The position numbers and the translations under genes are program-made. DNA of 64,000 nucleotides, from NCBI RefSeq assembly GCF_001984175.1, contig NZ_MTQP01000066.1, positions 62,001 to 126,000 of the forward strand. The letters run 5' to 3'. The stretch comes from Saccharothrix sp. ALI-22-I. GTDB lineage: Bacteria > Actinomycetota > Actinomycetes > Mycobacteriales > Pseudonocardiaceae. Numbering within the stretch: position 1 is the stretch's first letter; the number at the start of each line of letters is the position of its first letter. Below are positions 16,492 through 25,946 of this stretch, piece by piece. The notes under the pieces are model-generated. The model had not been told where the DNA came from and made no database searches. It saw nothing but the letters and a program-made list of their open reading frames with translations.

Positions 16492-17892
16492 TCAGCCGGT
16501 CAACGGTCCGACGACCCGTGCCCGGCTCTCGGCGAACAGCTCCCCCACCCGGTCCAACGCGATGTCCTCCGTGGCCAGCACCACCGCGATCCGCTCGAAC
16601 GCCAGCAGGAACGCCCCGATCTCCTCTCGCGCCAACACCGCCGTGTCCGCCATCAACGCCAACTGCATCCGGTCGGTGGTGCCGCGGGTGTCCAGGTACA
16701 GCACCATGTCCTCGGCGTCGGAGGTCGCGGGCCACGACAGCTCGGACGCGGTGGTGTCCACTTCGGACGCGGTGCGGCGCGGTGTGCGGATCGTGGACCA
16801 CATGTCGTTGAACTGGGTCCCCGGTTCGAGCACCCCGCCCCACGTGCGGACCACCTCCTGGGCCGCACGGGTGTCGTAACGGGAGTGGGCGCGGGCATCG
16901 GACATCGTGCGCTCGACGCGGCGCAGGAGTTCTTCGAAGGAGTCCGCACGCAGGTCGATCACGGTGCGGACGGCCTGGTTGAGGGTGGTGACGCTGCCCA
17001 TCAGCTCGGGTGTGACCCGGTTGCCCTGCATGACGTCCAAGCGGTGCAGCGGGCCTGGGCAGAAGCAGCGGACCAGCGCGGTGGCGATGGCCAGCAGCAC
17101 CACCGACGTCGTCGTGCGGTAGCGGCGTGCCGCCCGGCGCACGGCCACCGGCAGCGCCGAGGAGTCCAGGTCGGCCCCGACGAAGCGCGGTGACGCGGGT
17201 TCGGCGCGGGCCGGGGTGGCCGGTGGCATCCGGTCCAGCTCGGCCCGCAGCCGGCGCATCGCCTCGACGTTGAGCAGCTGTCCGTCCGGTGACCGTTCGG
17301 ACAGCGCGAGGTCGACCGGTTGCAGCGCCCGCCGCGGCGGCGGTGGTGCCGTGCCGTCGACGCGGGCCTTGAACATGGCCGCCATCTCGGTCACCAGCAG
17401 CTCGGCGCCGGTGTAGTCGGCGGCCAGGTGAGAGAGGGCGAACACGACGACCACCGGGATGCCCTCGTGCAGCGCGACGGACAGCCGAATCGGCAGCTCG
17501 CGGGCGTGGTCGAACGGCTCCGCCGTGCCGCGCTGCCAGCAGGTGGTCACGATGTCGCTGAACTCGACCGGGTCGTCGGCGGGCCGGTCGTACACGTCGA
17601 CCAGCAACGTCCCGGACGCCGACACGTCCTGCGTCACGTCACCGCTCGGGCTCACGTGGAAGTGCGTGCGCAGGGACTCGTGCCGCCGCAGCAGCTCACC
17701 CACGACCTCCAGCACGTTCCCCAGCTCCAGCAGCAACGGCACCGGCAGCCACCGGGTGAGGAAGAAGAACGGCTTGATCTCCGGCAGCCAGTGCTGGATG
17801 CCGTCCCAGGTGCCCTGCTGGCCCCACGACAGCGGCCCGGTGCGGGCCCTGCCGCCGTGGAACTCGACTTCGGCACTGCTCTCGGTGATCAC
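16492..17892 (-). CDS. Stand-alone condensation-domain-like acyltransferase
   Basis: 466-aa protein of the NRPS condensation / PapA fold. The usual HHxxxDG motif reads 'ALSHLAADYTG': the second His and the Asp are kept but the first His is Ser and the Gly is shifted. Other condensation features are 'ESLRTHFHVSPSG' near residue 75 and 'GNRVTPELMGSVTTLNQAVRT'. The GTG at 17892 overlaps the stop of the MATE gene (GTGA), so it is the last gene of the PKS operon. It probably transfers the ACP-bound acyl chain to an amine or alcohol, such as an aminobenzoyl unit. The acceptor is inferred only. Confidence 0.8.
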   Translation of the reverse strand: MITESSAEVEFHGGRARTGPLSWGQQGTWDGIQHWLPEIKPFFFLTRWLPVPLLLELGNVLEVVGELLRRHESLRTHFHVSPSGDVTQDVSASGTLLVDVYDRPADDPVEFSDIVTTCWQRGTAEPFDHARELPIRLSVALHEGIPVVVVFALSHLAADYTGAELLVTEMAAMFKARVDGTAPPPPRRALQPVDLALSERSPDGQLLNVEAMRRLRAELDRMPPATPARAEPASPRFVGADLDSSALPVAVRRAARRYRTTTSVVLLAIATALVRCFCPGPLHRLDVMQGNRVTPELMGSVTTLNQAVRTVIDLRADSFEELLRRVERTMSDARAHSRYDTRAAQEVVRTWGGVLEPGTQFNDMWSTIRTPRRTASEVDTTASELSWPATSDAEDMVLYLDTRGTTDRMQLALMADTAVLAREEIGAFLLAFERIAVVLATEDIALDRVGELFAESRARVVGPLTG

Positions 17893-19223
17893 GACACCAC
17901 TTCCGCGGGTTGGGCGAACAGGACCCGGCGCAGGCACCACACCGAGTAGGTCAGGCCGGCCGTCCAGCCCGCGACCACCGCCCACATCACCGCCTCGATG
18001 CCGAACACGCCGTGCAGCAGGTACGCGAACGGGATCTGCACCAGCACGAACGCGATCACCGTGCAGATCAGCGGCGCGGTGGTGCGGCGGGCGCCGTTGA
18101 GGTGGCCGTGCAGCACCACCATCACCGTGTAGAGCGCGAAGAACGGGTAGATGATCAGGATGTACCGCTCGGTCAGCTCCCGCGTGGCCGGGTCGTCGGT
18201 GAACAGCGCGGCGATCGGGCCGCGCGCGAGCAGCACCACGCCCGCCAGCGCCACGGTCAGGCCCACCGTCAGCCCGAGGGTCTGCCACAGGCCGCGCCGG
18301 GTCCGTTCCGCGTTGCCCGCGCCGAGGTTCTGCGCGGTGAACGCGGTGACCGCGCCGGAGAAGTCCAGGAACAGGATCGCGGTGAACTGCTCGATCCGGG
18401 ACACGATGGTGAACGCCGCGAGCACCACCGGGCCGAACGCCTGGATGATCCAGACCAGCACCATGATGCCCACGGCCAGGATGATGTGCTGACTGGCCAA
18501 CGGGAAGCCCAGCCGCACGGCGTCGACGAGCTCCCGCCGCACGGCGGGCCGCTCCCCCACCCTGGGCACCGGGTAGATCCGCGCCGAGTGCACCAGACCG
18601 GCGACCAGCGCGGCGGTCGCCGCCACCGCCGTGGCCAGCGCCGCACCGGCGATGCCCAGGTCCAGCACGGCCACGAACAGCAGCACCAGCACCACGTTCA
18701 CGATGCTGCCGAACCCCTGCACCCACATCGCCGCCCGCGAGTCGCCCAGGCCGCGCAGGTACGCGCTCACCGCCGCCGACCCGAAGATGCCGGGGAACCC
18801 GAGGGACAGCGCCCCGATGAACCGCGCGCAGTCCTCGGCCAGCCGCCCCTCGATGCCCATCAGCGTCAACGTCGGCCCGGCCAGCACCGTGACCAGCAGG
18901 ATGCAGCCGACCGACCACACCACCGTCAGCAGGCCCAACGACAGCACCACGCCACGGCGTTCACCGTCCTGCCGGGCGCCGCGCAAGTGCGCCAGCCGGA
19001 TGGTGAACGCCGTGCCCAACCCGATGAACATCGCGTTCAGCAGGTAGAACAGCGGCCCGCTGGCGCCCACGGCGGCCAGTCCCTCGACGCCGACGTAGTG
19101 GCCGACGACGATGCCGTCGACCAGCAGGTAGCCCTGTTGCAGCAGGTTCGCGGCGGTCAGCGGCAACGCGAAGCCGACGATGCGCCGCAGCGCCGGCCCC
19201 GCGGTCATGTCCGACACGGTCAT
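17889..19223 (-). CDS. MATE-family efflux transporter
   Basis: 444-aa membrane protein with about twelve helices and the MATE pattern of two similar six-helix halves ('GFALPLTAANLLQQGYLLVD', 'AVTAFTAQNLGAGNAERTRR'). It should export a small cationic or neutral compound by proton or sodium antiport. Its ATG overlaps the stop of the polyketide synthase gene and its own stop overlaps the start of the condensation-like gene, so translation of all three is coupled. It is the obvious exporter, or a resistance factor, for the cluster product. Confidence 0.88.
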   Translation of the reverse strand: MTVSDMTAGPALRRIVGFALPLTAANLLQQGYLLVDGIVVGHYVGVEGLAAVGASGPLFYLLNAMFIGLGTAFTIRLAHLRGARQDGERRGVVLSLGLLTVVWSVGCILLVTVLAGPTLTLMGIEGRLAEDCARFIGALSLGFPGIFGSAAVSAYLRGLGDSRAAMWVQGFGSIVNVVLVLLFVAVLDLGIAGAALATAVAATAALVAGLVHSARIYPVPRVGERPAVRRELVDAVRLGFPLASQHIILAVGIMVLVWIIQAFGPVVLAAFTIVSRIEQFTAILFLDFSGAVTAFTAQNLGAGNAERTRRGLWQTLGLTVGLTVALAGVVLLARGPIAALFTDDPATRELTERYILIIYPFFALYTVMVVLHGHLNGARRTTAPLICTVIAFVLVQIPFAYLLHGVFGIEAVMWAVVAGWTAGLTYSVWCLRRVLFAQPAEVVS

Positions 19224-22200
19224 CAGGCGACTTCCGCGGCGAAGTCCGCCAGGTCCTCGACGTGGTAGGCGATCTCGGCGATGGTGCGGTCGGCGAGCAG
19301 GTCCGCCACGTCGTAGCCCACCCCGTGGCAGACCGCGATCGTGCCCGCCACGCCGGCGGCCATGATGGAATCACCGCCCAGGTCGAAGAAGTCGGCCTCG
19401 ACGTCGAGCACGTCGTAGCCGAACGCCAGGGCCAGGCACTGGGCGACGGACCGCTCCACCTCGCTGTACTGGCCGTCCGGGCGGCCCTCCAGTGCCACCG
19501 ACACCGCGGCGACACCGGCCCGCGTCTTCTCCGCGGCCTCGACCAGCCGCTGTTCCAGTGCCTTCATCTCCAGCTCCACCTTCGCCTCGATGTCGGCGGA
19601 CAGCGGCACGTCGTAGGAGCGCAGCAGGTGGATCAGCTCACCGCGGTAGTTCAGCTCGCCCGCGAACAGCCGCGACCGCTTCGACCGCAGGCCCGCGTCC
19701 AGCACGCCGAGACCGACCGACGTCGGCAGCGCCTTGAACATGGTGTCGCCGTTGGTGCCGAAGTCCACCGCCATGCCGATCTCCTTCCACGCGACCCAGT
19801 CCAGCGCGATCACGTGGCACGGCCCACCGGCCTGGGCGCGGGCGAGGTTGTCGAGGTAGTAGTTCGCCGCCGCGTAGTCGGCCTGGCCGGGTGCGGGGAA
19901 CACCGAGGCCACCGAGGAGAAGTGGGCGATGAAGTCCGGCCGGTCGTCGCGGGTCAGTTGGTCGAGCACGAACGCCGCGTGCAGCTTCGCCCGCACCACC
20001 GCGTCGAAGTCGGCCGACTGCCGGAACATGACCGTGCTGCCGCCGGGCAGTCCCGCCGCGTGCACGATGCCGTCGATGCGCCCGTGGTCGCGCCGGACCG
20101 TGGTGACCGCCTCGGCCAACGCCTCCGGGTCGCCCGCGTCGGCCGCGACGACGACCACCGTGGCGCCCGAGGCCTCCAACGCCCGCACGGCGTCGACCCG
20201 CTTGGCGGCGGCCGAGCCGGCGGGCACCGCGATCGGGTCGTCCCACTGCGCGCGGGGCGGCACGCCGGACCGGCTCAGCAGCACCAGCGTGAGGTCGGGT
20301 TGCGCGGCGGCGAAGTTCCCGGCCACGGCGAGGCCCAACGCGCCGGTGCCGCCGGTGATCAGGTAGGTGCCGCCGGGCTTGAGGTAGTCCGGCCCGTCCG
20401 GTCCGCCGGCCTCGACCTCCGGCACCTCCACGAACACCTCGCGCAGCCGTCGTTCGCCGCGCAGCAGGAACAGGCCGTGCTCGGCGGCGAACACCTCCGC
20501 CCGCAGCGCGGCCGGCGGCACGGCCGGGTCCACGTCCACGTGCTTGACCTTGATGTAGGGGTATTCGCGGCCGATCACCTTGCCGAACCCGACCAGCGCG
20601 GCGTTCTCCGCCACCACCGCCTCGCCTTCCTCGGCGCACACGGCGGTGCGCGTGACGACGGCGAGATCGACCTTCACCCCGGCCGCCATCAACGCCTTGG
20701 ACAGCAGGAACAGGCTGTGCAGGTTCTTGCCGGTCCGCCGTTCGACCTCGGCCACGTCGGACGCCGGGGTGTCCTCGAACGCCAGCGCGTGCACCAGGTG
20801 CGTCACGCCGTCGCCCACCAGCCGCGCGATCTGCTCGTAGGCGGCGGTGTCCCCGGCGTGGAACACCGAACCGCCCTCGATCGGCTCGCCGAGGCGCAGG
20901 AACCGCACGTCTCCCAGGGCGGCGAGGACCTTCTCGGCGTCGGTGTCCGGGTCCACCAGGGCGAGCACCTTGGCGTTCGGCGCGGACACCGCCCGTGCCG
21001 CCGGGGTCTCCTGGAACTCCACGTCGTGCGTCACGGGGTGGCGCTCGTCGGTCGTGACCAGGTTCATCGTCTCGCGCCACGTGTCGGGGAAACTCACCCA
21101 CGCCGTCGACTCGTCGAACGCGTACGCGGGCAGCCGGACCACACGGGGCGCCCGGTCGCCGTGCAGGGAACGCCAATCCACCTGGCCGCCGCGCGTGAAC
21201 GCCCGACCTTGGTCGCCCAACGGGCCTTCCGGCAGCGGCACTGGCCGGTCGGCCAGCAGTTCGGCGAGCTTGTGGCGCAGGTCGGCGGCATCGGTGACGA
21301 CGACCGCGACGCGGTGCCGGTGCCCGCCGCGCGAGACCTGGCTGGTGTAGCAGACGTCGGCGATGTCCACACCGGCGAGCCCGCCGCCGTCGATGAACCG
21401 GATGTGCCGCTCCACGATCCGCGTCAACGACTTGATCGTGGCCGCGCTGAGCGTGAACAGGTGCTCGCCGGAGGACGCCGGGCGCTCGTCGGCGGCGGTG
21501 AACTCCTCCAGCACCGCGTGCGCGTTGGTGCCGCCGAGCCCGAACGCGCTGACGCCGCAGCGGCGCGGGCCGTCGGACTCCCACGGCTCCAGGCTGGTCG
21601 GCACGTACAGCGGCCCGGAGGCGAAGTCGAGCTTCGGGTTGGGGTTGGCGAAGTTGGCCTGCGGCGGGATCATCCCGTTGCGCAGCACCGCGATCGCCTT
21701 GATCAGGCCGATCACGCCGGAGCCCTCGAACAGGTGGCCCACGTTGGCCTTCACCGTGCCGACCGCGCAGAAACCGCGATCGGCGGTGTGCTTGGCGAAG
21801 GCCCGTCTCATGCCCTCGTGCTCGATCGGGTCGCCGACGCGCGTCGCGGTGCCGTGCGCCTCGAAGTAGCCGATGGTGCGCGGGTCCACGTCGGCGTTGC
21901 GCCACGCCGACAGCAGCAGGTCGGCCTGCGAGTCGGAGTCGGGGTTGGTGATGCCCTCGGTGTTGCCGTCGTGGTTGACCGCGCTGCCCTTGATCACCGC
22001 GTACACCTGGTCGCCGTCGGCGAGCGCCCGGTCCAGCCGCTTGAGCACGACCGCGCCGGAGCCCTCGCCGAAGCCGGTGCCGTCGGCGGCCTCGTCGAAG
22101 GTGCGGGTCACGCCGTCGGAGGACTCGATGCCGATGTTGGAGTGCCGGTGCTTGACGGGCGCGAACACGATCCGCGCGCCGCCGACCACGGCCATGTCGC

Positions 22201-22804
22201 AGTCGTCGAGGAGCAGGGCGTTCTTCGCCAGGTGCACCGCGACCAGGGTGGCCGAGCAGGCGGTGTCCACCACCATGCTGGGTCCGCGCAGGTCCAGGAA
22301 GTGCGACAGCCGGTTGGCCAGCATCGCCGGGATGTTGCCGGTGATGGCCTGCTGGCCGACCGACGGGTCGACCCGGCTGATGTAGTCCAGGTAGGTCGAG
22401 CCGGGGTTGACCGCGAACCCGACGTAGACGCCGGTGCGGCTGCCGCGCAACCGGTCCAGCGAGTAGCCCGCGTCCTCGAACGCCAGGTACATCGCGCGCA
22501 GCACCATCCGGTGGTGCGGGTCGGTCAGCGTCGCCTGCCGGGGGTTCATCCCGAACGCGGCGTGGTCGAAGCTGTCGACGGTGTCGAGGAAGTAGCCGTT
22601 GTGGAAGTCGATGTCCGGCTCGGGCACCGGGTCGATGCTGGTCGCGCGCAAGTAGCGGATGTACTCGGCCAGCTTCTCCCGGCGGTCGGCCGGGAACGGC
22701 CTGCTGGTGCTCGTGCCGGTGCTGACCAGTTGCCAGAAGGCGTCCAGGTCGCGCGCACCGGGCACGTCCACCGAGAGGCCGACTACTGCGATGTCCGTGT
22801 TCAT
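19223..22804 (-). CDS. AT-less one-module polyketide synthase (KS-KR-ACP)
   Basis: 1193 aa. KS (1-435) has a complete Cys183-His317-His357 triad ('DTACSATL', 'EAHGTATR', 'KANVGHLF'). No acyltransferase domain follows; residues 445-575 are a trans-AT-type linker ending in 'VRLPAYAFDESTAWV'. KR (about 600-1050) has the NADPH loop 'YLITGGTGALG' and Ser964, Tyr977 and Asn981 ('FSSVASVF', 'QADYAAANYY'); no LDD motif is seen, which suggests an A-type ketoreductase. The ACP (about 1110-1185) has the pantetheine serine 1146 in 'LGGDSIMAA'. It should catalyse one or a few rounds of extension and ketoreduction using the free acyltransferases encoded just upstream. There is no thioesterase, so release is probably by the condensation-like protein. 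Confidence 0.9.
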   Translation of the reverse strand: MNTDIAVVGLSVDVPGARDLDAFWQLVSTGTSTSRPFPADRREKLAEYIRYLRATSIDPVPEPDIDFHNGYFLDTVDSFDHAAFGMNPRQATLTDPHHRMVLRAMYLAFEDAGYSLDRLRGSRTGVYVGFAVNPGSTYLDYISRVDPSVGQQAITGNIPAMLANRLSHFLDLRGPSMVVDTACSATLVAVHLAKNALLLDDCDMAVVGGARIVFAPVKHRHSNIGIESSDGVTRTFDEAADGTGFGEGSGAVVLKRLDRALADGDQVYAVIKGSAVNHDGNTEGITNPDSDSQADLLLSAWRNADVDPRTIGYFEAHGTATRVGDPIEHEGMRRAFAKHTADRGFCAVGTVKANVGHLFEGSGVIGLIKAIAVLRNGMIPPQANFANPNPKLDFASGPLYVPTSLEPWESDGPRRCGVSAFGLGGTNAHAVLEEFTAADERPASSGEHLFTLSAATIKSLTRIVERHIRFIDGGGLAGVDIADVCYTSQVSRGGHRHRVAVVVTDAADLRHKLAELLADRPVPLPEGPLGDQGRAFTRGGQVDWRSLHGDRAPRVVRLPAYAFDESTAWVSFPDTWRETMNLVTTDERHPVTHDVEFQETPAARAVSAPNAKVLALVDPDTDAEKVLAALGDVRFLRLGEPIEGGSVFHAGDTAAYEQIARLVGDGVTHLVHALAFEDTPASDVAEVERRTGKNLHSLFLLSKALMAAGVKVDLAVVTRTAVCAEEGEAVVAENAALVGFGKVIGREYPYIKVKHVDVDPAVPPAALRAEVFAAEHGLFLLRGERRLREVFVEVPEVEAGGPDGPDYLKPGGTYLITGGTGALGLAVAGNFAAAQPDLTLVLLSRSGVPPRAQWDDPIAVPAGSAAAKRVDAVRALEASGATVVVVAADAGDPEALAEAVTTVRRDHGRIDGIVHAAGLPGGSTVMFRQSADFDAVVRAKLHAAFVLDQLTRDDRPDFIAHFSSVASVFPAPGQADYAAANYYLDNLARAQAGGPCHVIALDWVAWKEIGMAVDFGTNGDTMFKALPTSVGLGVLDAGLRSKRSRLFAGELNYRGELIHLLRSYDVPLSADIEAKVELEMKALEQRLVEAAEKTRAGVAAVSVALEGRPDGQYSEVERSVAQCLALAFGYDVLDVEADFFDLGGDSIMAAGVAGTIAVCHGVGYDVADLLADRTIAEIAYHVEDLADFAAEVA

Positions 22805-22815
22805 GACGATGCCCC

Positions 22816-23643
22816 TCAGCGGATCTTGTTGACGAGTGAGGTCAGGGTCCGGCCGTTGACCTCGTCGAACTCGGTGACGCCCGCGGCGCGCAGGGTCTGG
22901 ACCGCGCGCACCCACTCCACCGGCGCGGACAGCTGGCGGGCGAGCAGGTCCGGGCCGGTGAACGGCTCGCCGGTGACGCTGGAGACCACGGGCGTGGTCG
23001 CGGGCGCGAACTCGAAGCCCTCCAGCACCTCCCGGAACGCCGCTTCGGCGGGCTCCATCAGCGGGGTGTGGAACGGGCCGCTGACGTTGATCGGCACCAC
23101 CCGCGCGCCGGGCAGCGCGCCGATCGCCTTGCCCGCCACCGCGACCTCCGCGCGGTCGCCCGCGATCGTGGTCTGGGTGTCGGCGTTGAGGTTGGCCAGG
23201 AATACCTTCGACAGGCCGGTCTCGACCAACGCGCGCCGCACGAACGCCGCGGGCACGCCCTGCACCGCGGACATGCCGCCGCCGCTGATCGTCGACATCA
23301 GCTCGGCCCGCCGTTTCACCAGCCGCAGCCCGGCCGCGAGGTCGAGCACACCGCCCGCGACCAGCGCGTTGTACTCGCCGAGGCTGTGCCCGGCGAAGTA
23401 GGCGTACCGGCCCGGGTGCTCGGCGAGCCGGTCGCGCCCGAGCAGCGCGTTGACGAAGAACACGGCGGGCTGGGCGTAGCGGGTATCGCGCAGCCGCCGC
23501 TCCGGGTCCCGGACGCACAGTTCCTCGATCGAGTAGCCGAGGATCTCGTCGGCGAGCGCGGTGGCGTCGGGGTGCCGGGCGAACAGCTCGGCGCCCATCC
23601 CCTTGCGCTGGACGCCCTGACCGGGGAAGAGAAGACAGAACAC
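22816..23643 (-). CDS. Free malonyl acyltransferase, FabD-like
   Basis: 275-aa trans-acting acyltransferase. It has 'FPGQGVQRKGMG' at the start, the nucleophile Ser87 in 'AGHSLGEY' and the catalytic His192 in 'GPFHTPLM', with 'QRKGMG' typical of PKS-associated enzymes. It should load malonyl-CoA onto the ACP of the AT-less synthase next to it. The GTG start at 23643 follows AGGAG at a good distance. It lies 11 bases upstream of the synthase gene and 10 bases downstream of a second acyltransferase gene. Confidence 0.9.
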   Translation of the reverse strand: MFCLLFPGQGVQRKGMGAELFARHPDATALADEILGYSIEELCVRDPERRLRDTRYAQPAVFFVNALLGRDRLAEHPGRYAYFAGHSLGEYNALVAGGVLDLAAGLRLVKRRAELMSTISGGGMSAVQGVPAAFVRRALVETGLSKVFLANLNADTQTTIAGDRAEVAVAGKAIGALPGARVVPINVSGPFHTPLMEPAEAAFREVLEGFEFAPATTPVVSSVTGEPFTGPDLLARQLSAPVEWVRAVQTLRAAGVTEFDEVNGRTLTSLVNKIR

Positions 23644-23653
23644 GGCGGTTCTC

Positions 23654-24709
23654 CTATCCAGCTCGGCGGGTTTGTCGGAACGACTCGAAGCGCACGACCC
23701 TGTCGTCGGTGCGCAGGCACTCGCGGGTGAACCGGCGGGCTCCGGCGCCGGGGCCGCAGTCCAGGACGCGGTCCACGGCCGCGTCGGTGACGGCGTGCCG
23801 TGCGGCCGGCTCCCAGTCGATGGGCCGCACGAACACCTGCCGGAGGTACTCGTCCACCAGGTCGTCGGCGTGCTGGAGGTTGCGCGGGCCGTCGGTGGCG
23901 TAGACCGGCAGTTCCAGTCGGTCGGGTGCGGGCACCGGGCCGACGAAGTCGAGGTCCGCGCGGACCCGTTCCGGCACGGAAGCCAGGGCGGGGCTGTGGA
24001 AGGGGATCGTGTGGGGCAGGAATGCCCAGCCGACCCCCGGTCGTTCGAACGCCGACGCGTGCGTGGCGCGCAGGGCGAGCAGGTCGGACGTCGTGCCGCT
24101 GAGGACGTGCGCGGTGGGCGCGTTGACCAGGCCGAGCGACACGGAACCCGTCAGCAGGCCCACCAGTTCGTCGCGCCGCATCCCGGTCACCGACGCCATC
24201 GGTCCGGGCGCGCCACCCCGGACGGCCCGGTACCCGGCGGCCAGGCCGGGTGCCACGCCGAGGTCCGGCGCGATCCGGTGCGCCCGGACCAGGCTCACCA
24301 CGACCAGTTTCAACGAGGTGGCGGCCAGCGCCAGGAACTCGTCCGGCCGGCGCGGGCGCAGACCCGCCACCACCGCGGCCTGGAGACCGATGCTGTGCCC
24401 GAGCGCGGCCACCACGCCATCGGCGGTGTCGCGGACGGTCGGCTGGAGTTGGCAGAGCTGGTGGACGTGCACGCACACGCCCGCCGCCGTGGAGTCCAGG
24501 GCCGGCGGTTCGACACCGTCGAGCCACTTTTCCAACGGCAGCCCTCCGGGCACCGCGTCGGGACCCAGGTAATCGACCGCGTCGTCCAGCGCCCGGTACA
24601 CCGCGTGGAAGAAGGCGGCGTTCTCCGGCCGCCCGCGCAGCACGCGCAGGGCGGTTATGAGGTGATCATTGTTCCCACCGAGACCGTCGAACAACAAAAG
24701 AGCGCGCAT
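23654..24709 (-). CDS. Second, divergent free acyltransferase
   Basis: 351-aa acyltransferase-fold protein. It keeps the Ser106 nucleophile ('ALGHSIGLQAAVVAG') and His238 ('IPFHSPALA') but otherwise differs strongly from FabD: the N-terminus reads 'LLFDGLGGNNDHLITAL' instead of the usual FPGQG loop, and a long insert precedes the active site. This recalls starter-unit acyltransferases of fungal synthases and the editing/hydrolase acyltransferases of trans-AT systems. It is the first gene of the leftward PKS operon (ATG 24709, GAGG upstream). Starter loading or proofreading are both possible; the sequence does not decide. Confidence 0.75.
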   Translation of the reverse strand: MRALLLFDGLGGNNDHLITALRVLRGRPENAAFFHAVYRALDDAVDYLGPDAVPGGLPLEKWLDGVEPPALDSTAAGVCVHVHQLCQLQPTVRDTADGVVAALGHSIGLQAAVVAGLRPRRPDEFLALAATSLKLVVVSLVRAHRIAPDLGVAPGLAAGYRAVRGGAPGPMASVTGMRRDELVGLLTGSVSLGLVNAPTAHVLSGTTSDLLALRATHASAFERPGVGWAFLPHTIPFHSPALASVPERVRADLDFVGPVPAPDRLELPVYATDGPRNLQHADDLVDEYLRQVFVRPIDWEPAARHAVTDAAVDRVLDCGPGAGARRFTRECLRTDDRVVRFESFRQTRRAG

Positions 24710-25331
24710 TACACCTCGACCTGTTTCGGGCAGCACGGGTCCGGACCGGGGGTGGCACCGGGTCACGATGCCGTTCACCTGGCCTGATGTGTTACAGGAA
24801 GTCGCCGAGAATTTACTTGGCAGCGACATCGGCGACGACCCGATAGGCCACCCCTATGGGGCCGGACAGGTATTCGCATTCTTTATGACGGGCATTGTCT
24901 GACCGTGTGCGGTGTGCTCCTTGATCGGTCGTCGTGTTCTCTCGAACGCGGCGTCACGCTAATCGCGGATTCCGTTCCCGACAATTGACCGATCGCACCA
25001 CGGAGGTCGCGACAGAAGGCACAGAACAGGTCTGCTCACGGACGTGAAAGTCCCCCACCTGGGCAATCTGACTGTCCGTCACACCCGTTAACGCGCCCGA
25101 GACGTGCCGCGTGGATACGGGAGCACGTAGTCCAGGAGGCCGGGCGGCCCGCACGACGGGCCCGCGCGGACACAGGTAGCCGAGCGGCCCTCACATCGTC
25201 CGGTGTGGACTGCATTCGGGATCTTCTACGTCACCCGACCGATGTTTCCGCATCAGTGCGGCCTCATCGTTGGTGCATCGCACCGATGCCCGCACAACGA
25301 CGTGTGCGGCCTCACCGGAAGGTGCACCCCG
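24710..25331. promoter_or_regulatory. Divergent control region of the cluster
   Basis: 622 bases between the leftward PKS operon and the rightward chorismate-lyase-like gene, with clearly lower GC than the genes. It holds a short palindrome CCCC-TAT-GGGG (about 24851-24861), two short open frames without convincing starts, and room for at least two promoters. I cannot name a regulator site with confidence. Confidence 0.5.
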
Positions 25332-25946
25332 ATGATCCATTCAGCTCACGCCGCTCACGCGGACGAAGCAGGCGCCCGTGCCGACACCATGGCCCGGTTC
25401 CTGCGCGACGTACCCGTCCCCTTCACCCGCGTGTTGTCCCTATGGGTGGGCTACCGCCTGCGCCGCGACCCCCGGCAACCCGACACCCCACACCGCCTCA
25501 CCCCGCGCCAGGGCCACCTGCTCGGCTTACCGCCGGGCACCGAGGTGACCCGGCGCGAGGGCTACCTGGTCCCGTACCTGGGCGACAACGGCCCCCGCCT
25601 CGCCACCATCACCGCCCTGGTGCACCAGCGGGCCCTCGAACTCGACGAGCCGAGACGCGAAGACCTGGCCCGCGGCTACACCCCGCTCGGCGTGCTGCTC
25701 ACCGAAGCGCGCCGGGCCACCCACTACGCCACCACCACCCCGGTGCCCGACGACCCCGACTTCGCCGACCCGTTGCCGGACGACCCCGAGGACGTGCCCG
25801 CGCTGTGGTGCCAGGCCACGCTGCTCAGCGCCGGCCGACCTGTCGCGCTGGTCCGGGAAAGCGTTTACCAAACGGTGTTCACCGGCCGCCGCCCACCCGA
25901 CCTGTCCGCCTACCTGACCCCGGCACCACCCCGTCTGGTGTCCTGA
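25332..25946 (+). CDS. Chorismate-lyase-like 4-hydroxybenzoate synthase
   Basis: 204 aa. The order of conserved segments follows the DUF98 / chorismate pyruvate-lyase family (for example mycobacterial Rv2949c): 'VPFTRVLSLWVGYRL', 'VTRREGYLVPY', 'HQRALELDEP', 'YTPLGVLLTEARRATHYA' and 'SAGRPVALVRESVYQTVF'. The reaction would be chorismate to 4-hydroxybenzoate plus pyruvate. The ATG at 25332 has GGAAGG upstream; upstream GTG codons in frame look worse. Codon 66 is TTA (25527-25529). The stop overlaps the start of an MFS exporter. It faces the PKS operon and, like the pabAB gene, feeds an aryl acid from chorismate, so it probably belongs to the cluster. Confidence 0.72.
   Translation: MIHSAHAAHADEAGARADTMARFLRDVPVPFTRVLSLWVGYRLRRDPRQPDTPHRLTPRQGHLLGLPPGTEVTRREGYLVPYLGDNGPRLATITALVHQRALELDEPRREDLARGYTPLGVLLTEARRATHYATTTPVPDDPDFADPLPDDPEDVPALWCQATLLSAGRPVALVRESVYQTVFTGRRPPDLSAYLTPAPPRLVS

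Noticed and set aside
19262-23401. A 1379-codon open frame on the plus strand opposite the polyketide synthase
   Set aside because: It is rich in His, Arg, Gly and Val without motifs, exactly as expected from the complement of a high-GC gene; the minus strand carries complete KS, KR and ACP motifs.
24768-24902. 44-codon frame starting 'MPFTWPDVLQEVAENLLG' in the cluster's control region
   Set aside because: The third-position GC is near 60 percent, well below neighbouring genes, and there is no clear ribosome-binding site. It could still be a small peptide but I cannot support it.
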